Part shown: one piece after another, positions 14,605 through 23,506 of the stretch | Layout of the letters: every line of letters begins with the position of its first letter | Numbering within the stretch: position 1 is the first letter of the stretch | Made by a program: the position numbers and the translations under genes | Notes under the pieces: generated by a model | Told to the model about the DNA's origin: nothing | Databases searched by the model: none | Seen by the model: the letters and a program-made list of their open reading frames with translations, nothing else | Assembly: GCA_964435165.1 (NCBI GenBank) | Contig: CAYSXY010000024.1 | Location: forward strand, 1 to 31,556 | Source: CAYSXY01 sp964435165 | Lineage (GTDB): Bacteria; Pseudomonadota; Alphaproteobacteria; Rickettsiales; RI-342 | Reading direction: 5' to 3' | Length of the DNA: 31,556 bases

Positions 14605-15918
14605 ATGACAAGTATTCCGTCGCCACACCATCGCACGGACGTCCCGGGTCTCGCATCACGAAAGATGGCGTTGCAGCTGTTGGATGGGGTGTTGCGTCAG
14701 CACCGTGGTCTGGATGACATGTTTGGACAGGTGAGTACAACGTTAACGCCACGCGATCGTGCTTTCGTTCAATTGCTGGTGCTGACGGTATTGCGCCGTA
14801 AAGCAGTCCTGGAAGAGATAATTGACCGATTTGTTGATAAGCCGTTACCGGCAAAATACCGGCGGGCGCGATTGATATTACTGCTCGGTGCGGTGCAATT
14901 ACTATGCCTGGATACTGACAGTCATGCAGCGGTCAGCCTCTCGGTCGAGTTGGCTGAACGAGAGCGCTGCCGCCCGGTGAAAGGGTTGATCAACGCTGTG
15001 CTGCGTCGTATTTCGCAGCAAAGGGAGAACCTGTCAGCCACGTTGCCTGACGGAATGATGTTGCCGGATTGGCTCAGAGAGCCGCTAATAGCTGCCTATG
15101 GCGGAGAGAAGCTGGCCCAAACCGAGCGACAATTACTCCAGCCTGCGCCGCTGGATATAAGTGTGAAGCACAATGTTGATGAGTGGGCTGACCGGTTGGG
15201 AGGCATGGTGCTGGGCGATCAGACAGTGCGCTTGCATGATGGTGGAGAGGTGCAGGCGCTTGCCGGTTATGCTGAAGGGGAGTGGTGGGTACAGGATGTG
15301 GTATCCAGCCTGCCGGTACAGTTGGTTCATGTGGAGCCGGGAATGCGAGTACTCGATATGTGTGCGGCGCCGGGCGGCAAAACGGCGCAGTTGGCGGCTC
15401 AAGGCGCGAAGGTGGTCGCATTGGATCGGTCGGCCAAACGTCTGGCGCGTCTGGATGAGAATATGCAGCGCCTGGGGTTGTCTGTTACGGTGCATCACTG
15501 CGATGCATCGCAATATATGGATGATACAGGGTTTGATGTGGTGCTCCTGGACGCACCTTGTAGCGCGACCGGTATTTTGCGGCGTCATCCTGATATTGCC
15601 TACACAAAGCAGCCAGACGATGTGTTGGCGCTTATGCAGGCACAACAACGATTGCTGACACACAGCTTATCTCTAGTCAATTCTGGCGGAGTCCTGCTTT
15701 ATTGCACCTGCTCTCTGCTGCCTGAAGAAGGAGAGCAGCAGATCGACGCGTTTTTATCGCAATATCATGACCGGGTTGCTCCGATAGCATTTACACCGAT
15801 GCCCGGAATTGATCCAGATATCATATCGCCAAAGGGCTTTTTACGCAGCTTGCCGCATTATCTGGCGGATCATGGCGGTATGGATGGATTCTTTGCTGCC
15901 GCCATGCGAGTGGGGTGA
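14605..15918 (+). CDS. rsmB: 16S rRNA (cytosine-C5)-methyltransferase RsmB
   Basis: A 437-aa RsmB/Sun-family protein that methylates C5 of C967 (E. coli numbering) in 16S rRNA using S-adenosylmethionine. The N-terminal third (about 10-150) is the NusB-like RNA-binding domain, with the typical HRGLDDMF start and RDRAFVQLLVLTVLRR. The Rossmann methyltransferase domain has motif I VLDMCAAPGGKTAQLA (about 248-263), DAPCSATGILRRHPDI (from about 316) and the catalytic-Cys motif CTCSLLPEEGE (from about 368). The ATG at 14605 gives the usual domain start. Length is normal and no defect is seen. Confidence 0.96.
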   Translation: MTSIPSPHHRTDVPGLASRKMALQLLDGVLRQHRGLDDMFGQVSTTLTPRDRAFVQLLVLTVLRRKAVLEEIIDRFVDKPLPAKYRRARLILLLGAVQLLCLDTDSHAAVSLSVELAERERCRPVKGLINAVLRRISQQRENLSATLPDGMMLPDWLREPLIAAYGGEKLAQTERQLLQPAPLDISVKHNVDEWADRLGGMVLGDQTVRLHDGGEVQALAGYAEGEWWVQDVVSSLPVQLVHVEPGMRVLDMCAAPGGKTAQLAAQGAKVVALDRSAKRLARLDENMQRLGLSVTVHHCDASQYMDDTGFDVVLLDAPCSATGILRRHPDIAYTKQPDDVLALMQAQQRLLTHSLSLVNSGGVLLYCTCSLLPEEGEQQIDAFLSQYHDRVAPIAFTPMPGIDPDIISPKGFLRSLPHYLADHGGMDGFFAAAMRVG

Positions 15919-15976
15919 CAGTTGCGGTGAGAGGTTGTAGAAAGCACATCATCATATGTAACTCCATGAGGCGTCA

Positions 15977-16636
15977 ATGACTCACCCCGTACGTATTGCT
16001 CCGTCAATTTTGTCCGCTGACTTTGCCGCGCTTGGTGACGAAGTGCGTGCGGTTGATGAGGCCGGTGCAGATTATATCCATGTAGATGTGATGGACGGGC
16101 ATTTTGTGCCTAACCTGACGATTGGCCCAATGGTTGTGAAGGCGATTCGCCCGCATACGACAAAACCGCTCGATGTGCATTTGATGATTGAACCGGCCGA
16201 TCCCTACATTGTTGATTTTGCGAAGGCCGGTGCTGATATCATTACGGTGCATGCCGAAGCTTCGCCGCATTTGCATCGCTCCCTGGCGCATATCAAAGAG
16301 CAGGGAAAGAAAGCGGGGGTGTCGCTTGTGCCCACAACGCCGCCCGATTGCCTTGCCTATGTGATGGATTTGGTCGATTTGGTGCTGGTGATGACGGTCA
16401 ATCCTGGCTTTGGCGGTCAGCGCTTTATTGCGTCACAGCTTGATAAAATACGTCAGATCCGGACGATGATCGATGCCTCAGGCCGAACCATCGATTTAGA
16501 GGTGGATGGCGGCATTAATCCTGACATTGCGCGTGACGTGACAGAGGCAGGTGCCGATGTGCTGGTGGCAGGTACGGCGGTCTTTCAGGGTGGGGCCTCG
16601 CACTATGAGAAGAATATTGCTGCGCTTCGGCCTTGA
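15977..16636 (+). CDS. rpe: ribulose-phosphate 3-epimerase
   Basis: A 219-aa TIM-barrel enzyme interconverting D-ribulose 5-phosphate and D-xylulose 5-phosphate in the pentose phosphate pathway. Signature segments are APSILSADFAALGDEV, HVDVMDGHFVPNLTIGP (metal and catalytic Asp), VHLMIEPADPYI, MTVNPGFGGQRFI and the phosphate-binding EVDGGINPDIA and VAGTAVF. A GAGG ribosome-binding site lies six bases before the ATG. It is 58 bp downstream of rsmB on the same strand and probably cotranscribed. Confidence 0.98.
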   Translation: MTHPVRIAPSILSADFAALGDEVRAVDEAGADYIHVDVMDGHFVPNLTIGPMVVKAIRPHTTKPLDVHLMIEPADPYIVDFAKAGADIITVHAEASPHLHRSLAHIKEQGKKAGVSLVPTTPPDCLAYVMDLVDLVLVMTVNPGFGGQRFIASQLDKIRQIRTMIDASGRTIDLEVDGGINPDIARDVTEAGADVLVAGTAVFQGGASHYEKNIAALRP

Positions 16637-16728
16637 CGTGATTTTGTCGTATACTGTTTACCCATCGTTTAGCCCTTTTTAAAGGCCTTGGGCGTATATT
16701 CCGCGATGAATTTCACGGAGATTCTTCA

Positions 16729-18135
16729 ATGCGCCCCACCGTCCTCATTGCCGAAGATGAAGCCAGCCAGCGACTGAGTCTGCGTGAATTCGTCATGGGA
16801 ACTGTGGCGGGAGATGTGCTCGAGGCCGAAAACGGTTACGATGCGGTCGAGTTGATAGAATCGCGTATGCCGCCACGGCCGGATATGTTGCTGTTGGACT
16901 ATCATATGCCGGAAATGAACGGACTGGAGGTGATTCAACGGATTCGGCCAAACCATCCGCACTTGCCGATCATTGTGCTGACCATGGAAGATAAGATTGA
17001 CCTCGCGGTGGAAGCCATGCGCGCCGGGGCGGATGATTATATGGTCAAACCATTTGACCAGCAGCGCCTGTTGGTGTCCATGCAGCAAGCCTTAAAGCTG
17101 CGGCAGTTGCAAGATGAGGTGGATCGGCTGAAACGGCATGATGGCGGCATGGTAAGCTTTGATGATGTGATTGGTGAGAGCCCGTCTTTTCAGGAGACTA
17201 TTCGCCTGGCCCGTCGTGCTGCAGCATCGTATATTCCGGTGTTTATTACCGGGCGGAGCGGATGCGGTAAGGAAATGTTCGCACGGGCGATTCATGGCGC
17301 GAGTGCACGAGCGGGAAAACCTTTTGTGGCGGTTAATTGTGGTGCCATTCCTCCAAATTTGGTGGAAAGTACCTTGTTTGGACATGAAAAAGGGGCATTT
17401 ACAGGAGCTACGGATAAAGCGTTGGGCCATTTTCGTGCGGCCAATGGCGGCACGATTATGCTCGATGAGGTGGGTGAGTTGCCGCTGAGTGTGCAGGTGG
17501 CACTACTACGAGTATTGCAGGAGGGAGAAGTACAGCCGGTTGGGGCGGCTAACGCCGAGCCTGTGGATGTTCGGGTGATCTCGGCAACAAACCAGACCTT
17601 AGAGACAATGGTGGAGAATGGCGCCTTTCGTGAAGATCTATATTACCGTCTCAATGTCTATCCCTTATCGATTCCGACGCTGCGTGAACGCCCGGAAGAT
17701 ATCATGCTGCTTGCCCGCTATTTTTTAATGCGTATCGCCATGGCCGAACATCGGTCTATTGACGGTTTTGCACCGCCGCTGGAGCGTATGCTATGTGCTT
17801 ATCATTGGCCCGGCAATGTCCGTGAGATGGAAAATATGATCTATCGTGCGGTTGTGATGTGTGATGAGGCTGTCTTACAGCCGAGCCATTTCCCCCAGCT
17901 TTCTGGCGAGAATATCGTGAGGCCTGCCAATGTGACGACATCTGATGTGATGTCACTCTCCCTGCTCGACGATGCGGGGGCATTGAAGCATTTTGGTAGG
18001 CTGGAGCACGATATTATACTGCTCGCATGCGATTTTTATGACGGCAATATGAGCAAAGTTGCTGCCGCGTTAGGTATGGGCCGTTCGACCTTATATCGCA
18101 AATTGGCGGCACATCAGGAGAAACGTCGTGCGTGA
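16729..18135 (+). CDS. NtrC-type sigma-54-dependent response regulator
   Basis: A 468-aa three-domain regulator. The receiver domain (about 1-120) has the acidic pair E9/D10, phospho-acceptor D57 in LLLDYHMP and the Lys in YMVKPFD. The central AAA+ domain (about 145-375) has Walker A GRSGCGKE (175-182; the usual second residue Glu is Arg), the sigma-54-contacting GAFTGA (222-227), Walker B GTIMLDEVGELP and the arginine fingers of FREDLYYRLNVYPL. A Fis-type helix-turn-helix (MSKVAAALGMGRSTLYRKL) ends the protein. It should activate sigma-54 promoters when phosphorylated. No sensor kinase is adjacent. The FliK-like gene in this window has a sigma-54 promoter candidate, so a flagellar role is possible but unproven. 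Confidence 0.93.
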   Translation: MRPTVLIAEDEASQRLSLREFVMGTVAGDVLEAENGYDAVELIESRMPPRPDMLLLDYHMPEMNGLEVIQRIRPNHPHLPIIVLTMEDKIDLAVEAMRAGADDYMVKPFDQQRLLVSMQQALKLRQLQDEVDRLKRHDGGMVSFDDVIGESPSFQETIRLARRAAASYIPVFITGRSGCGKEMFARAIHGASARAGKPFVAVNCGAIPPNLVESTLFGHEKGAFTGATDKALGHFRAANGGTIMLDEVGELPLSVQVALLRVLQEGEVQPVGAANAEPVDVRVISATNQTLETMVENGAFREDLYYRLNVYPLSIPTLRERPEDIMLLARYFLMRIAMAEHRSIDGFAPPLERMLCAYHWPGNVREMENMIYRAVVMCDEAVLQPSHFPQLSGENIVRPANVTTSDVMSLSLLDDAGALKHFGRLEHDIILLACDFYDGNMSKVAAALGMGRSTLYRKLAAHQEKRRA

Positions 18136-18162
18136 TTGATCGTGCCGATCGAATGATGCCGA

Positions 18163-18825
18163 TTAGTAACGTTTAAAGGCAGACATGACTCTGCCGATGA
18201 CGGTGATGTCATCCTGAGGATAGGAAGGTAACTTATCCTGTTTATGGCAGGCCTGGATTTTCATCTGATGAGGCGTAGAGGAAAAGGTGGCTCGTCTGAG
18301 CGTGTAGAGACCGTTGACGCGTAGCAGAAAAATGCCGGCAGATGGCTTGATCGATTTGGTTTTGTAGAGGAGCAGCAAATCGCCGGGGTTGAGTTCAGGG
18401 CTTAGGCTGTCACATGGGCTTTGCGCCATTATCAGTTCATTCGGCTCACATCCGGTATGTATACGCAGCCAATCCATTGGCCAGTGCATCTGAGATAATG
18501 GATGATCTGTGTCCGGCTCATCCGCCTCTGGTGAGTTGAGTGTCAAAAAAGGCAGGGCGACTAGCTGTTGATCTGTTTTGTGATTGTTATTTGCATGGCT
18601 GAGTGTTTTCTCTTTCATCAGCAAGGCTGAAATAGGTATATTCAGTGCTTCTGTAATCTGCATCAGCTTCACCGCGGATGGGTTGGTCGATTTACCGTGT
18701 AGAATATCGTAAATGAACGATGGCTTGACACTGGATTTTCTGGCCAGTTCGGCGATTGACAGTTCATGCGTTGCCAACAATGTTTTGAGACGCTTGGCAA
18801 TGATTTGATTGTGGCCCGTTGTCAT
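18163..18825 (-). CDS. XRE-family regulator with S24/LexA-like C-terminal domain
   Basis: A 220-aa DNA-binding protein. The N-terminal helix-turn-helix (about residues 17-62, with ELSIAELARKSSVKPSFIYDI and then SALLM) is of the phage-repressor XRE type. The C-terminal half resembles the S24 domain of CI and LexA repressors, with CDSLSPELNPGDLLLLYK corresponding to the Ser-containing loop. The later segment that normally supplies the catalytic Lys reads YTLRRATF with Arg there, so self-cleavage is doubtful and the domain may serve dimerisation or ligand sensing. It is divergent from chpT across 231 bp, which contains ATAGT/ACTAT half-sites that may be its operator, and convergent with the NtrC-type gene (27-bp gap). 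Confidence 0.85.
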   Translation of the reverse strand: MTTGHNQIIAKRLKTLLATHELSIAELARKSSVKPSFIYDILHGKSTNPSAVKLMQITEALNIPISALLMKEKTLSHANNNHKTDQQLVALPFLTLNSPEADEPDTDHPLSQMHWPMDWLRIHTGCEPNELIMAQSPCDSLSPELNPGDLLLLYKTKSIKPSAGIFLLRVNGLYTLRRATFSSTPHQMKIQACHKQDKLPSYPQDDITVIGRVMSAFKRY

Positions 18826-18868
18826 GAAGACTCACTTCGTAATGGTTGTTAGACTCAATGTATGGTTT

Positions 18869-18898
18869 ATAGTATGTCCATTCATTACTATCAATAGT
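18869..18898. promoter_or_regulatory. ATAGT/ACTAT half-site cluster between the XRE gene and chpT
   Basis: ATAGT at 18869-18873, ACTAT at 18887-18891 and ATAGT at 18894-18898. The last two form a 12-bp palindrome, ACTAT-CA-ATAGT, and the first pairs with ACTAT at longer spacing. The cluster lies about 44-73 bp upstream of the XRE-family start, a natural place for an autoregulatory operator that could also affect chpT. Assignment is inference. Confidence 0.35.
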
Positions 18899-19056
18899 GG
18901 TATTTGCGCGTGCCGATCATGGTATTTTTCTCTGTGGATGACGCGCAGATCGTGACAAATTACATCAAATTTTAAGGATTATTGGTTCAGATGTAACGTA
19001 CGATATAGCGCGTTCCATGCTGTATTGCGAATCCACGACGTAAGATAAGGAACGGT

Positions 19057-19725
19057 ATGCAAGAGATTGCCTATCCTGCTCAGGACAGTATCAGCGCAAC
19101 GCGCCTGGCAGAGTTATTATGCACACGCTTGTGCCACGACATTACCGGGCCGATTGGTGCTGTGAATAATGGCGTGGAGTTTTTAAGCAGTGAGGGTGAG
19201 GAGTTTCTGGCGGATGCAACCGCACTGATCGCCTCAAGCGCTGCGCAGGCGGTTTCGCGGCTCCAGTTTTTTCGTTACTGTTATGGTCGTATCAAACATA
19301 AGGGTGAAGTGAACCTGCAAGATCTACGACAGTTGAGTCTGGATTTTTTTTCCGAGCCAAAAATCACACTGGACTGGTCGGCACAATATCTGGATTCGCA
19401 TACTTATTCTCTGCCTGTGCGTTGCGGGCGCATTTTGGTTAATCTGTTATTGATTATGTCTGAGACCCTGGTGCGGGGTGGTACCCTGACTGTGACACTG
19501 GAACATTCTCCGCGCGCGATCGATATTCATGCCTCAGGGGAGACAATCAAAACAGAATCGATAGAGGCGGTTTTTCAAGGCAAGGTTAGGGCGGACGAGC
19601 TTGACCCGAAGCAATCGCAATTATGGATGACATTGTTGCTGGCATCAGAGCTAAAGCTTCGTATGCACTATGCCCATGATGATGGGAGTGTGCGTATTCG
19701 CGTAGAGATTCCCGATCAGGTGTGA
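19057..19725 (+). CDS. chpT: histidine phosphotransferase ChpT
   Basis: A 222-aa ChpT-family protein. In Caulobacter, ChpT passes phosphate from the kinase CckA to CtrA and CpdR, controlling cell cycle and motility. The first helices carry the phospho-accepting His27 in LLCTRLCHDITGPIGAVNNG, matching the ChpT consensus (LCHDxxxPxGAxxNG). The C-terminal half is a degenerate kinase ATPase-like fold without ATP-binding boxes, as expected for ChpT. An AAGGA ribosome-binding site precedes the ATG. It heads the chemotaxis cluster, 66 bp before cheA, and ctrA lies 6 kb downstream on the opposite strand. Confidence 0.93.
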   Translation: MQEIAYPAQDSISATRLAELLCTRLCHDITGPIGAVNNGVEFLSSEGEEFLADATALIASSAAQAVSRLQFFRYCYGRIKHKGEVNLQDLRQLSLDFFSEPKITLDWSAQYLDSHTYSLPVRCGRILVNLLLIMSETLVRGGTLTVTLEHSPRAIDIHASGETIKTESIEAVFQGKVRADELDPKQSQLWMTLLLASELKLRMHYAHDDGSVRIRVEIPDQV

Positions 19726-19791
19726 TGCGGTATATTGGTTGGCAAATATGTGTGAATAAAGAAAGTCTATGCGGAGAATGACGGGGCGGTT

Positions 19792-22551
19792 ATGGATGAT
19801 TTAATCAGCGAATTTATTGCCGAAACATCGGAGAGTTTATCTGAGCTTGATTTGGAGCTGGTTCGCTTAGAGAAAAACCCCGATGATGATGAATTGTTGG
19901 GCAATATCTTTCGTCTGGTTCACACCATTAAGGGAACCTGTGGTTTTTTAGGGCTTCCGCGCCTTGAATCCGTTGCCCATGCCGGTGAAAATGTGTTGGG
20001 TAAAGTCCGTGATAAGGAAATGGAGGTCACGCCGGAGGTTGTCTCTATCATTCTTGAATCGTTTGATACGATTAAACAGATTATGGAGCATATTGAAGAG
20101 ACAGGCGAAGAGCCGGAAGGCGATGATTCTGACCTGATCCAGCGTCTGAACAGTATGGCCGGTATGGAAGAGAACATGTCGGCTGAGGCGTTTGATGAAG
20201 CGATCAGCCGTATGGAAGAGGCCGAAGCGTCTGAAGGTGGTGCCGCAGAAGAACATGACGATGTTATCGCGTTACCATCGGATGGTGAAGCGGGTGTGGA
20301 TGATGATGCCCAGGATGGTATATCAGAGGAGGATGCGGTAGCAGATGCATCCTTAGAGAGCGCCAATGATGATCAGCAGGCCGGTGCCGATCTGGCAGAT
20401 GGTGACGATTCCGAGCAGGAGAGTGCCGAGGGAGATGGCCAGGAGCAGGCCGCGATAGATGCAGGTCTGAAAGCCAATGAACCGGATAAACCACAACAGA
20501 AACGCCCATCTAAGCAGTCGATCCGGGTGAATCTCGATGTGCTGGAAGAACTCATGCAGATGGTCAGTGAGCTGGTGCTTACACGCAACCAGCTCTTGCA
20601 ATTATCCCGTAATAATGGCGATAGCGAATTACTCACTCCGTTGCAGCGTTTGAGCCATATCACGTCGGAATTGCAGGATGGGGTGATGAAAACCCGGATG
20701 CAGCCCATTAGTAATGCCTGGAGTAAGTTCCCACGCGTTATACGCGATCTGTCGATTGAGCTGGGTAAGCAGATCGAGTTGCATATGGTGGGTGAAGAAA
20801 CCGAGCTTGACCGGCAATTATTGGAAATGATCAAAGACCCGCTGACGCATATGGTGCGTAATTCCTGCGATCATGGGTTGGAAACACCGGAAGTCCGGAC
20901 GGCGAATGGCAAGCCGGAGACCGGGAATGTGACGCTTCGGGCATATCACGAAGGCGGGCACATCATTATTGAAATTGAGGATGATGGCCACGGTATTGAC
21001 TCGGGCAAGATTGCCGATAAGGCTGTATCCAAAGGCCTGGCGACGCGTGAGCAAGTTGACTCCATGACGGAAAACCAGATTCTGCAATTCATTTTTGCTC
21101 CCGGTTTTTCAACGGCGGAGAAAGTGACCAGTGTCTCCGGCCGAGGGGTGGGAATGGATGTTGTTCGCTCGAATATTGAAAAAATCGGTGGCGCCGTTGA
21201 GTTGAAATCCCATCTGGGTAAGGGGTCGCTCTTCCGGATTAAAATTCCACTGACATTGGCCATTGTCTCGGTATTGATTGTTGAGAGTCATGGTGAGCGT
21301 TTCGCGATTCCTCAGATCAACGTTCTGGAGATGGTACAGGCATCACCCCAGAGCGAATACCGTATCGAACGCATTAATCATGCACCGGTCATGCGTTTGC
21401 GGAACAAATTACTACCGATGGTGACGCTTGGGAATATTCTCGGGCGTGAAGATCAGGATGCGATCGGCGAGCGCATCAATCGCAGTAGCTTTGTAGTGGT
21501 GTGTAACGTCGGCGGATATGATTTTGGTGTTGTGGTGGATCGTGTCTATGACACCGAAGAGATTGTCGTGAAACCGCTGGTACCTTTATTGCAGGAGATT
21601 GATATTTATTCCGGTTGTACCATTCTGGGTGACGGCAGCGTGATCATGATTCTTGATCCGAACGGTGTGGCGCGTCATACCGGGGAGGTGCAGATCAGTG
21701 ACGGTCAGGATGCCGACGAAGATAATGTGACGCAGCGCTACTCTGAGCGCCGTATTAAATTCCTGTTGTTTAGTACGATGGATGAAACACCGAAAGCGGT
21801 GCCGCTCGACATAGTCTCCCGGTTGGAAGAAATCGAGGTTGAGAAGGTAGAACATTCCGGCAAAAGCAAGGTGGTGCAGTATCGTGGTAATCTGATGCGT
21901 CTGGTCAGCTTAGATGAAGAATGGGTGGAATTTGAACCGGGACTCTATCAGGTGATTGTCTTTAATTACGAAGATAAGGTCGTGGGCCTGGTCGTTAAAG
22001 ATATTCTGGATATTGTTGAATCCAAGCTCAATGTCCAAATGGCCTCCGACGATGAAAAGATGATCGGCTCAATGGTGCTGGAAGGGCGCACGACCGATGT
22101 GATTGATGTGGGCAATTTGGTCACTGAGGTGCTAGGGTCAATGGCCGAACAGGAAAATGCCCTCAAAACATCGGAAACCAGTCGTCAGACGATTCTCCTG
22201 GTAGATGATAGTGCCTTTTTCCGCAATTTGACGGCGCCTTTTCTCTCTTCACGGGGCTTTGAAGTGATTGTCAGCGAGGGAGCGAATGAGGCACTAAAGA
22301 TGCTGGATGAAGGCTTAACGGTCGATATTATTGTGTCGGATATTGAAATGCCACAAATCAACGGTATTGAATTTGCCCGCATCTGCCGGACCGAGCGAGG
22401 TATGAACGGTCTGCCGATGATTGCCCTGACGTCTAATATGCGTCCTGAAGTAGTGAAGAAAGGGCTGGAGGCAGGCTTTAATGCCTATATTTCTAAAACA
22501 GATCGTGATGGGCTGCTGCGTGAAATTACGCAGGTGTTACACGCGTCATAA
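19792..22551 (+). CDS. cheA: chemotaxis hybrid histidine kinase CheA with duplicated CheW-like domain and receiver
   Basis: A 919-aa CheA. The Hpt domain (1-105) has phospho-accepting His44 in LVHTIKGTCGFLG. The usual P2 domain is missing; a strongly acidic low-complexity linker (about 125-235) takes its place. The dimerisation helices (about 240-310) contain ELVLTRNQLLQL, and the ATPase domain has the N-box MVRNSCDHGLE (around 353), DDGHGID and the FSTAEKVTSVSGRGVGMDVV lid. A CheW-like P5 domain follows, then a second CheW-like module (about 650-790), and finally a receiver domain (about 800-919) with Asp850 in VSDIEMP. Cytoplasmic, expected to phosphorylate CheY and CheB under receptor control. 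The extra CheW copy and receiver suggest scaffold and phosphate-sink or branching roles. The next gene, cheW, starts 15 bp after the stop. Confidence 0.96.
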   Translation: MDDLISEFIAETSESLSELDLELVRLEKNPDDDELLGNIFRLVHTIKGTCGFLGLPRLESVAHAGENVLGKVRDKEMEVTPEVVSIILESFDTIKQIMEHIEETGEEPEGDDSDLIQRLNSMAGMEENMSAEAFDEAISRMEEAEASEGGAAEEHDDVIALPSDGEAGVDDDAQDGISEEDAVADASLESANDDQQAGADLADGDDSEQESAEGDGQEQAAIDAGLKANEPDKPQQKRPSKQSIRVNLDVLEELMQMVSELVLTRNQLLQLSRNNGDSELLTPLQRLSHITSELQDGVMKTRMQPISNAWSKFPRVIRDLSIELGKQIELHMVGEETELDRQLLEMIKDPLTHMVRNSCDHGLETPEVRTANGKPETGNVTLRAYHEGGHIIIEIEDDGHGIDSGKIADKAVSKGLATREQVDSMTENQILQFIFAPGFSTAEKVTSVSGRGVGMDVVRSNIEKIGGAVELKSHLGKGSLFRIKIPLTLAIVSVLIVESHGERFAIPQINVLEMVQASPQSEYRIERINHAPVMRLRNKLLPMVTLGNILGREDQDAIGERINRSSFVVVCNVGGYDFGVVVDRVYDTEEIVVKPLVPLLQEIDIYSGCTILGDGSVIMILDPNGVARHTGEVQISDGQDADEDNVTQRYSERRIKFLLFSTMDETPKAVPLDIVSRLEEIEVEKVEHSGKSKVVQYRGNLMRLVSLDEEWVEFEPGLYQVIVFNYEDKVVGLVVKDILDIVESKLNVQMASDDEKMIGSMVLEGRTTDVIDVGNLVTEVLGSMAEQENALKTSETSRQTILLVDDSAFFRNLTAPFLSSRGFEVIVSEGANEALKMLDEGLTVDIIVSDIEMPQINGIEFARICRTERGMNGLPMIALTSNMRPEVVKKGLEAGFNAYISKTDRDGLLREITQVLHAS

Positions 22552-22565
22552 AAAAAGAGGATGTA

Positions 22566-23093
22566 ATGGGAGAGTTGGTGCCATTAGCCGATAGTGCAGA
22601 GACGAAGCAACCAAAAGGGTTTATTCAGGTTCGTGAAAGCGAATATGTGACCTTCAGGCTGCATGGTCAGCATTTGGGTTTTTCCGTGCTGGATGTGGAA
22701 GATGTGATTCGGCCACGCCGGATGACGCCCGTACGTTTGGCCTCGCCTGTGATTGCCGGATTGCTGAATCTACGTGGGCGCATTGTTACGGCGATTGATC
22801 TGCGTGAGCGCCTGGGTTTGCCCCGAGCGGAGAAGCCTCCGGAAAGTGCGATGAGTATTGTCGCCAGCTATGAAGGTAATCTCTATTGTTTTATCATTGA
22901 TGAGATTGGCGATGTATTATCGCTGCCTGACCAGGATTTTGAAAAATGCCCCAGTAATCTGGAATCAGCCTGGCGCGATGTGGCCTCCGGTGTGTTTCAA
23001 CTGGAAGAAAAGCTCCTGGTTGTGCTGGATGTCGAGCGCCTGCTTAGTCATGAGTATTTGTCCTCACCGGATATCGCAGGAGATGAGGCATGA
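22566..23093 (+). CDS. cheW: chemotaxis coupling protein CheW
   Basis: A 175-aa CheW adaptor linking chemoreceptors to CheA. The SH3-like double barrel runs from YVTFRLHGQHLGFSVLDVED to the C-terminus, with the hallmark IAGLLNLRGRIVTAIDLRERL and later YCFIIDEIGDVLSLP. The first 20 residues are an extra polar extension. The ATG at 22566 is five bases after AAAGAGG. The stop overlaps the cheY start (ATGA), so the two are translationally coupled. Confidence 0.95.
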   Translation: MGELVPLADSAETKQPKGFIQVRESEYVTFRLHGQHLGFSVLDVEDVIRPRRMTPVRLASPVIAGLLNLRGRIVTAIDLRERLGLPRAEKPPESAMSIVASYEGNLYCFIIDEIGDVLSLPDQDFEKCPSNLESAWRDVASGVFQLEEKLLVVLDVERLLSHEYLSSPDIAGDEA

Positions 23094-23455
23094 AAACCTG
23101 CCTGGTGGTGGATGATTCACGCGTGGTGCGCAAAGTGGCAGGAGGTATCGCCGAAGGGCTGGGTTTCGATGTGTCTGAGGCCGAAAACGGGCAGGTGGCT
23201 CTGGAGCATTGCCAGACGACGCTGCCCGACGTGATTATGCTGGACTGGAATATGCCGGTGATGGATGGCCTGCAGTTTTTACAGCAACTGCGCACACTGC
23301 CTGAAGGCGGAACGCCGGTGGTGATTTTCTGCACCACGGTCAATGAGTTACCTCGCATTCAGGAAGCCATCGCCGCTGGTGCGAATGAGTATATCATGAA
23401 ACCGTTTGATGCCGAGATTGTGAAAGATAAATTCACCCAGATGGGTTTGCTCTAA
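23090..23455 (+). CDS. cheY: CheY-type single-domain response regulator
   Basis: A 121-aa receiver domain with nothing attached. Acidic pocket D8/D9 in VVDDSRVVRK, phospho-acceptor D52 in IMLDWNMPVMDG, Thr in FCTTVNE and Lys in YIMKPFD are all present. Within a cheA-cheW-cheB-cheR cluster it is the likely motor-binding output regulator, or an alternative phosphate sink. The start overlaps the cheW stop. Confidence 0.94.
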   Translation: MKTCLVVDDSRVVRKVAGGIAEGLGFDVSEAENGQVALEHCQTTLPDVIMLDWNMPVMDGLQFLQQLRTLPEGGTPVVIFCTTVNELPRIQEAIAAGANEYIMKPFDAEIVKDKFTQMGLL

Positions 23456-23506
23456 CGTGGTGCATCATCATAAACAACATATCTCGGGTATTTATCGGAG
23501 AACGGT

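Noticed and set aside
16680..16728. Sigma-54 promoter before the NtrC-type regulator
   Set aside because: A GG-N10-GC match exists but nearly all other consensus positions differ.
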